Below, one piece after another: positions 59,001 to 64,000 of a stretch of 64,000 nucleotides of DNA. Origin of the DNA: Branchiostoma floridae (taxonomy: Eukaryota; Chordata; Leptocardii; Amphioxiformes; Branchiostomatidae). Positions within the stretch are counted from its first letter, which is position 1. Every line of letters starts with the position of its first letter. The stretch spans positions 5,500,903 to 5,564,902 of the forward strand of contig NC_049994.1 in assembly GCF_000003815.2 (NCBI RefSeq). Direction: 5' to 3'. Made by a program: the position numbers and the translations under genes. The notes under the pieces are model-generated. The model made no database searches, was not told the DNA's origin, and saw only the letters and a program-made list of their open reading frames with translations.

Positions 59001-62000
59001 ACTGGTTATAAACCCCAGACTACCCTTGCCCCTGTACTCACATCTAGCTCCAGCTCCAGACTGTTGATCTCATCAGCTGCATGGTTCAGGGTCTCCAGCT
59101 CCTCCTGAAACACAAGGGGAGTCCTTCTACTACTAGTAGTGACCCAATTGTATTGTTCTTGCTGCAATGTCAATAAAGAAATCAGCATGTATAAACATTA
59201 CGTCATTAGTCTGACTTGAGCTTCATATCACAGTACTTTGTTTACTCTCACTGTTTGCCTCTCATTGTTAAAATGTAGGATTATCTTAATCCTAATCTTT
59301 ATCTAATGCTCTACAAGTAAATACTAGTAGAGAGATAACGAGAAATGCACTGTGTACATTGTATGACCTCCAGCCAAACCAAGCTATCAAAACCTCCTTG
59401 GCCAAACCAATGACTACAAAGGTGCTGATACCACTATCATTCTCATTCACCATCTAAACCATTCAGTTCTTTGTACACCTCAACTATTACTAATTTCTTT
59501 GGTCATTTTGTCTGAAGGTAAAATACAAAATTAGATGTAAATAGTCTGTTTTCTGGGCACAACATATAGCGATATACCTCTCCATAAAAAAACCTATGTG
59601 GGTGGGGACTAACGCCTGGAATGTTTCGTGACATGACTCATCAGTTACTGTAAATGCAGAAACTTTCGCGGTGGTTTGATGTTCGCGGTTTTCGCGGTGG
59701 CCGCTTCACCGCGAACTTAAAATCACCATGAATAATTTTCCATGACAGTAAGAGACTGTAGTGCGTGGTGCTACCGTGAACTGAAAACCACCGCGAAAAG
59801 TTCTTTTTTCCACTACCGCGAAATTAAATCCCCGCGAACTTAAATGCATTTACAGTAGTTACATCACTCAGCCGCATGTCCCATGAGAAAACACCTGGGA
59901 ACACTGTAAATACTGTAATTGTGTAAAAAGGGGAAATTTTCGTGGTGGTTTACATTTTTCTTGGCGACCTCTTCAATTCACAGCAAACTTTTAATATTCA
60001 TTTTTACAGTAAAACCCTGCATTACAATCACTACAGACAGTTTCGAACGCGATCTTCCAATCCACTGTAATAATTCTATAAATCATTAAATGAAAATCTT
60101 GGTTTGAAAAGATTAAAGTCTAAAAAGTTTGCTAACCACTCGAAACTGCTAAAAAATAAAGTTAGACTCAACAATATTAGAGCATTGTTACATTGTGATT
60201 GTGTTACTGTGGCATGGGTTCTTATGCTAGACGATACATGTGTATCATTCTAGACAGCCTACGTGCATAATTTGACAGGTAACAAAGACATTTATCACAC
60301 TCTGTAAATGTGCAGTAGTCTAGGCCAGGCTGTCTACACCTTTTAATTGTTTTCCGTCCTGCTCATTGTTTGGGACTGGAACCCCATTTTCATTGTTGTA
60401 TCTAGCATGCTGTCAAACCAATACATTAATCATAAAATTCTTACCAATACATTTTTTGTCAATTTCATGTCTTGAAGTCCAGATTTTTTTTATGGACGGT
60501 AAACATTTTATCATGGAAGCTCATCTGTGCTGTTAGTAATCATTGCGCTATGCTAGACTTTCTTGCTTTCTAGAAAGTTTGGCATTGTACTAGGGTAAAC
60601 TTCTGTCTGTCCTAACAAGGAGGTTGAAAGAGGGACTTTCCCTCAAATTTCCATCCTGGTATGGAGAGATGGCTTCTGGAGACAGCCTGGAGCCTATGAC
60701 TGTGTGAATTAGGCTTTCTTGGTTGCAAACTGTGAAAAGTTTGGGACATACACACCACTATTGGCTTGAGTACATGTATCTTATGTCCATGTCCACCTGG
60801 CTTCTTTAACCCTTCACCTGCTGAGGCAGCCTTTCCATATCAAATGTGTATTACTAATGAGGTTAGATAGCAGACAGATGGTTAAGGATTCACTCCCTGT
60901 GTTTGATGTGAACTGACGAAAATCGGCCCTGCCTAAATATTTGTTTCAGTTGAAAGGCAAACTGAACTGTCCACTGTTGTCTTGTGCAGTGACCAAGTAT
61001 TCTGAGAGTTCTTCAAATCAGCAAATTTATCATCATAAAACAGTTTTATGTTCAGTTTTTGATAAAAGTAACGTAGTTGATAAGGTACTAGTAATAGTTG
61101 TTGTTTGAAGCATTGACTCCACAGCTATAAATTGCAAAGAACTTACTGAACCATGTAAAAGTTTTGTTTTTTTGTTCTTCATGTGGTTGGTTACAACTGG
61201 TAAACGGTCATACAGGAAATCCAAGACAAGTTCATGTACTAGCAATGAAGCATGGCACCATACAGGAAGCTACTTTGCAAGGACTTCATTTCAATTTTTC
61301 AGGGTAAGAAGAAAATGGAATGTTTGCGATGGTTTAAACTAAAGTTTGTGGTATGTACTACTTGTACTAAAGTCGCATACTGTGTACAGGAATGGAAACA
61401 CTGGTTTAGCGGTCACTGTGAAAACGGTGAACAAACAAAAACATGCAAGGATTTCAAGATTTACAGTATGTAGACCACATACAATTCAATTACGATTTCT
61501 ACACGATGATCCTAACAACTGTCTGTGTTTGTCTATTTTCCTAAATCTTTGACTAGTTTGAGATATCTGGGTTCAAGATATATGAGGACCCAAATATTTG
61601 TGCTTTGGCGATATTTGTGTTCCTATAGTAGACCAGTAACGTTAGTTGTTGTCTTTGCTTTTCGTTGTCTTCCACATAATGAGTGATACCCCTCGCCATA
61701 AACATAACGGTATCCACGTCAGTAAACATATAGTTTTGCTATACATTTTGTAACGTCGTTACTGTAGTCTTAGAAGAAATACACAGCTTTAAAAAATGCC
61801 GTATCACAGCCAGACAGTGGCGTAGACAAGCTGCCATCCGTACAACAAGCCGTATCTAACAAGATTACATAATCTAATCACAAATTAGTTGCCGCGTCTG
61901 TCATGTCAGCAGGTTTCCTCCCGTCGAAAAAATCCGGATATGTTTTTACTTTCACGTCCGGATTTTGGAGGCTAAAATACAACGTTTCTTTATGGTAACT

Positions 62001-62139
62001 GAAATTCACACTTACAGGTGAGACGTAGTACGTCATGATACAGATTAAAGACCCAAAATTGGTCCCCAAAGGTGTAAAAGAAGCGAGAAATTACCTGAAT
62101 CCTTGGATCAAGCTCTTCCTCCTGGTGAGGTGACGCCAT
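50011..62139 (-). CDS. SH3BP5: SH3BP5/Sab family protein
   Basis: Seven exons (minus strand): 62139-62095, 59104-59042, 55380-55252, 54422-54261, 53605-53475, 51498-51456, 51015-50011. CDS 1,578 nt, 525 aa. Start MASPHQEEELDPRIQ; the DPRIQ block, TLNHAADEINSLE, RPYYQARREAKEAQ, TWQEMLNHATTKVNEAEK, LKRAIVKSRPYFEMKAK and YSLALKNLEEIS match vertebrate SH3BP5 in order. Residues about 15-230 are coiled-coil, the RAB11 guanine-exchange region of the family. The last exon encodes a Ser/Pro-rich tail with GPTSP and, at about 444-455, RPPRGATKSLDL, which fits a JNK-docking D-motif like that of vertebrate Sab. Vertebrate members act on RAB11 and at the mitochondrial outer membrane. It is 70 aa longer than human SH3BP5 and may be ancestral to SH3BP5 and SH3BP5L. 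The 3' UTR end was not found. Confidence 0.95.
51798..51987. mobile_element. AAGGTGGTATCTCACTGC MITE
   Basis: Left aaggtggtatctcactgc and right gcagtgagataccacctt are perfect 18-bp inverted repeats, 190 bp in all. SH3BP5 intron 5. Confidence 0.82.
52548..52650. mobile_element. Eroded palindromic MITE fragment
   Basis: ctactgtagtgcagaattgt to tttcacagtata resembles a shortened, mutated palindromic MITE. Confidence 0.4.
52741..52893. repeat. 20-bp minisatellite, about eight units
   Basis: Units of the type ccctggtttgagaaacgcg in direct tandem. Alternating variants (gcgccctggtttggg and gcacccttgtttgag) suggest a two-unit higher-order repeat. Confidence 0.92.
53085..53170. repeat. Short tandem duplication (~45 bp)
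   Basis: ttatgtagaaagttag and the preceding ttaagg-atatt block occur twice in a row. Confidence 0.7.
54195..54237. mobile_element. Palindromic MITE fragment
   Basis: aaacgtaaaaccaccgtgat followed by tctgcatttaca, a half copy 23 bp from SH3BP5 exon 4. Confidence 0.5.
54467..54496 (-). pseudogene. Partial duplicate of SH3BP5 exon 4 start
   Basis: A block including ccttctgggtctcaatctgg and its upstream acceptor-like ctatag is copied 54 bp away from the real exon 4 5' end (54393-54422). Only about 30 bp; no donor follows. Confidence 0.75.
54613..54950. mobile_element. TTGGACAAGTCC-family element, copy 2
   Basis: Ends cagagttggacaagtccgct and gacttgtccaactctg are inverted. hAT-like ends (CAG...CTG) but no clear 8-bp duplication. 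Confidence 0.72.
55420..55739. mobile_element. TTGGACAAGTCC-family element, copy 3
   Basis: Ends caggtgttggacaagtccac and aacttgtccaaccctg are inverted, flanked on each side by gttag (55415-55419, 55740-55744). It sits 35 bp upstream of SH3BP5 exon 3. Confidence 0.75.
55762..56994. mobile_element. 1.23-kb CTCTCACCTCTCAAATA element, copy 2 (inverted)
   Basis: Reverse-complement of 38385-39625 with very few differences, e.g. an 8-bp indel after cgctatgacccaaaca. TA-flanked. Lies in SH3BP5 intron 2. Confidence 0.9.
57069..57200. repeat. Eroded CTCGAAATA-family fragment
   Basis: cagtgcttgaaatacccgct and later words resemble the left part of that family; the right end is unclear. Confidence 0.4.
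57470..57550. repeat. Dispersed palindromic repeat, copy 3 (short)
   Basis: gaagtttagacatacatccagg and tatgccaaaaagcag with its complement ctactttttggcata form a small hairpin. Confidence 0.55.
57630..58787. mobile_element. CpG-rich inverted-repeat element
   Basis: Ends caaggaggttaaagaa and ttctttaacctccttg are inverted. A 7-bp repeat ctttaac flanks it (57623-57629, 58788-58794). The right third is CpG-rich with tgacgtca, attggctgac and agaaatggcgggaaa, unlike the AT-rich surroundings. A short hairpin made of the same ends lies at 63,631. Confidence 0.6.
59646..59857. mobile_element. TA-flanked palindromic MITE, copy 7
   Basis: From tactgtaaatgcagaaactt to gcatttacagta. It is the cleanest copy, with gcggttttcgcggtggccgc inside. 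SH3BP5 intron 1. Confidence 0.9.
59908..60011. mobile_element. Eroded palindromic MITE fragment
   Basis: ctgtaattgtgtaaaaaggg, cgtggtggttta and tttttacagta are remnants of the same family. Confidence 0.45.
61310..61470. mobile_element. Eroded palindromic MITE fragment
   Basis: gaatgtttgcgatggttt and tcactgtgaaaacggtgaac through atttacagtatg are diverged remnants. SH3BP5 intron 1. Confidence 0.4.
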
Positions 62140-62200
62140 TTTGGAAAAATTCCAGGCGTCTCGCGAGATTTACGCGACACCGCTACTCTAGAAACTGCAG
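62120..62200 (-). promoter_or_regulatory. SH3BP5: SH3BP5 core promoter
   Basis: TCTCGCGAGA (62159-62168) lies 20 bp upstream of the start codon. The ATG itself sits in ccaaaatggcgtcacc, a YY1-like site. The same pair of motifs marks the NKTR promoter. Very short 5' UTR expected. Confidence 0.6.
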
Positions 62201-62578
62201 TTTACTCGACAACCGCTAGGTGTCTCTATTCATGACATTTCTAGTGCAAGACTGCTAAGTATTCTTAGATCTCAAAGCAGAGGTTAGGTTGCTTCTGCCG
62301 AACAGTATGCGAATAAGAAAAAATACTAACAAAGTACTAGGACAAGCAAGAGCCTAAACTTCTGCTTGGAAGGGAAAAGCCTGGAGAGTAAGAGTGATTT
62401 TGGAGATGGTTTTATCCTTGATCTATCTTAGAGATTCCTTAGAAAATAACGTTACATGTAACGTTAACATTATCAGTTTTTAATCCAATCTACTGACGTC
62501 CCGGTAGGCACCAGCCGTCGAATACCCCGCATATAAAAAACAACAGCGATCGCTCGTATTGCAGCATTTTCTCATAAA

Positions 62579-62648
62579 TTATTGTAAGTAGTAGTAGTAG
62601 CAGTAACGTTGGTAGTACATGTAGTAGTAGTAGTAGCAGCAGTAGCTT
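62579..62648. repeat. Imperfect TAG/CAG trinucleotide repeat
   Basis: gtagtagtagtagcagtaac and tagtagtagtagcagcag blocks. Confidence 0.85.
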
Positions 62649-62883
62649 TACAAGAATGGTGCGGTGTGGAACTTGGGACCACTTATTGTTAGTCTCGCGC
62701 ATACGAAATTTACATACGAATGAAACAAAGGGACAACGTGCAGAAATGACCAACCACAAACGTCCTTCCCAATGAGCAAGGCATGTTCAATCTCTACACC
62801 ATGGTTCAAACTTCAATGACCCCCTCCCACCATACGTAATCCAGATACCAGGTCTCGGGATCACTGAGTGACACGCCCACCAA

Positions 62884-63388
62884 TACACCTTTCTCACGCA
62901 GCGGCCATTTTGTCTAAAACCATCTCCCATTTAGTTTTCCCCAAAACCCCACAAATGTTCACAATATAAGATCAAATAAAAGATATTACAGTGGAAGCCG
63001 CACACCCAATTTGCCAGCAAATTCCGTGCAATTATCCGGCGTGTGCGATAATGCGAAGTTCCCCAGTTGGACCGCACCGCCACGGGATTTGGGGATTCCG
63101 TGCAATTGACCGAAGTGTGCGTTTATCCGATGTGCAATTAACTGGCTTCCACTGTATAACTAGTGTTATGCACCGAAAGATGTAGCAAGTCAGATTGATG
63201 CCATATTCACTTAAGAGATGCAAAATAAAAACATATTAATGCAAATATTTTAGACAGCCATTCACTTATTGGTCTCTTTCTAATTGGCAGGCTATTATTG
63301 GTTGAACTGCTAATTATGATGGACAGTCTTTCGTTTGCTTATTGAACTCGTTTTAGATCTATCATGGCCGCCGCGTGAGAAAGGTGTA
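62884..63388. mobile_element. ACACCTTTCTCACG element with nested MITE
   Basis: Left tacacctttctcacgcagcg and right gccgcgtgagaaaggtgta are inverted, TA at both ends. A second element (62989-63154) sits inside. Confidence 0.8.
62989..63154. mobile_element. CAGTGGAAGCC MITE, nested
   Basis: Left cagtggaagccgcacaccc and right aactggcttccactg are inverted, flanked by TA. Relative of 16315-16470. Confidence 0.8.
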
Positions 63389-63628
63389 TACCAAATTGTA
63401 TTACCTGGATGTCTAACCTTCATCGACACGCCCACCAACATATATCACATGACAGAGCCCACCATCTCAGCATTCTCCAAAACTGCATGCAGTGAATGAC
63501 AAACAGTACAAGTCTGAAGAGGGATTATAATTACAGGTGATACGTTATCAATCTCAGCCACGACCTAGACCAGCTTTGACCTGAAAACAAGCCAGGTAAA
63601 CTTCCGTTGTGTTATCAAGAAGGTTAAA

Positions 63629-63657
63629 AACCAAGGAGGTTAAAATCAACCTCCTTT
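63629..63657. repeat. Hairpin from AAGGAGGTTAAA ends
   Basis: ccaaggaggttaaa followed by atcaacctcctt forms a short hairpin of the same termini as 57630-58787. Confidence 0.6.
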
Positions 63658-63895
63658 TTTATCTGCACGTGTAACTTCTAGGCATTTGCATGTGACATGG
63701 AAGCTGATAGCTTAGCAGCATTTTTTTCGCCGTCGCGCATTAGCTTGGGGTTCCCAGAAGGATGTCATCCATAAAAAATTTGATTGATGACTGGCTGTCA
63801 TGACTTAAAAGTCAGTGTGACCTAATTATACCAAGGAATTTTGGTTGTGTACCTTCTTTTGAGGCGAGGCTGCGAACTTATTAATTACACCCTCG

Positions 63896-63896
<1 letters not shown>

Positions 63897-63928
<32 letters not shown>
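63897..63928. repeat. CT microsatellite
   Basis: About 15 uninterrupted CT repeats. Confidence 0.97.
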
Positions 63929-63932
<4 letters not shown>

Positions 63933-64000
63933 TATATGATCTATATCCTGATACAGGTATGTCTTCCAGTACTATTTTCGTTATGTAGTTTCTAACAGCA

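Larger units (their letters stand above)
62169..64000. other. Upstream flank of SH3BP5
   Basis: No gene recognised. Trinucleotide repeats, nested MITEs and a CT microsatellite are listed separately. Confidence 0.55.

Overview
The window looks like a chordate nuclear genome, most likely a lancelet (Branchiostoma). Genes are spread over many short exons with GT-AG introns. Three of them match vertebrate FYCO1, NKTR/PPIG and SH3BP5 at the level of whole exons and conserved motifs. The introns are full of short inverted-repeat DNA transposons and tRNA-derived SINEs of the kind that fill lancelet genomes. The species call is inference, since no search was run. Exon coordinates were worked out by hand from splice signals, reading-frame phase and family conservation.

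Layout. (1) 1-14,966, minus strand: the first six coding exons of a FYCO1-type RUN-domain autophagy adaptor. The coiled-coil and FYVE/GOLD part should lie left of the window. Its 11.5-kb second intron carries two complete plus-strand genes (4,027-8,356 and 9,292-13,315). Both encode small secreted proteins with a signal peptide, a coiled-coil and a C-terminal Link domain whose cysteine pattern departs from the classical one. (2) About 15-22.2 kb: the head-to-head interval between FYCO1 and NKTR. It has a 100-N assembly gap and a likely housekeeping promoter with a TCTCGCGAGA palindrome and a noncoding first exon near 17.2 kb. (3) 22,243-44,920, plus strand: a complete 20-exon NKTR/PPIG-type cyclophilin with a long RS tail (predicted 1,225 aa). 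(4) About 45-50 kb: convergent 3' ends. (5) 50,011-62,139, minus strand: a complete 7-exon SH3BP5 (Sab) gene (predicted 525 aa). Its promoter has the same TCTCGCGAGA palindrome as the NKTR promoter. (6) 62.2-64 kb: upstream flank with nested inverted-repeat elements.

The genes do not form a pathway. FYCO1 links autophagosomes to kinesin, SH3BP5 is a RAB11 exchange factor and JNK-docking protein, and NKTR is a nuclear RS-cyclophilin. Their human counterparts, from memory, are all on chromosome arm 3p, so the block may be conserved chordate linkage.

The most unusual signals are: the nested Link-gene pair with an atypical cysteine set; two NKTR introns that appear to use GC donors; a tandem array that copies the end of NKTR exon 11 and is split by a 3.3-kb CACTA-like element; a relic duplicated exon in the second Link gene, split by a TTAA-flanked element that carries a THAP-like fragment; and a short Link-gene exon squeezed between two transposons. 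Where tandem copies flank an insertion, the empty target site can be read directly.
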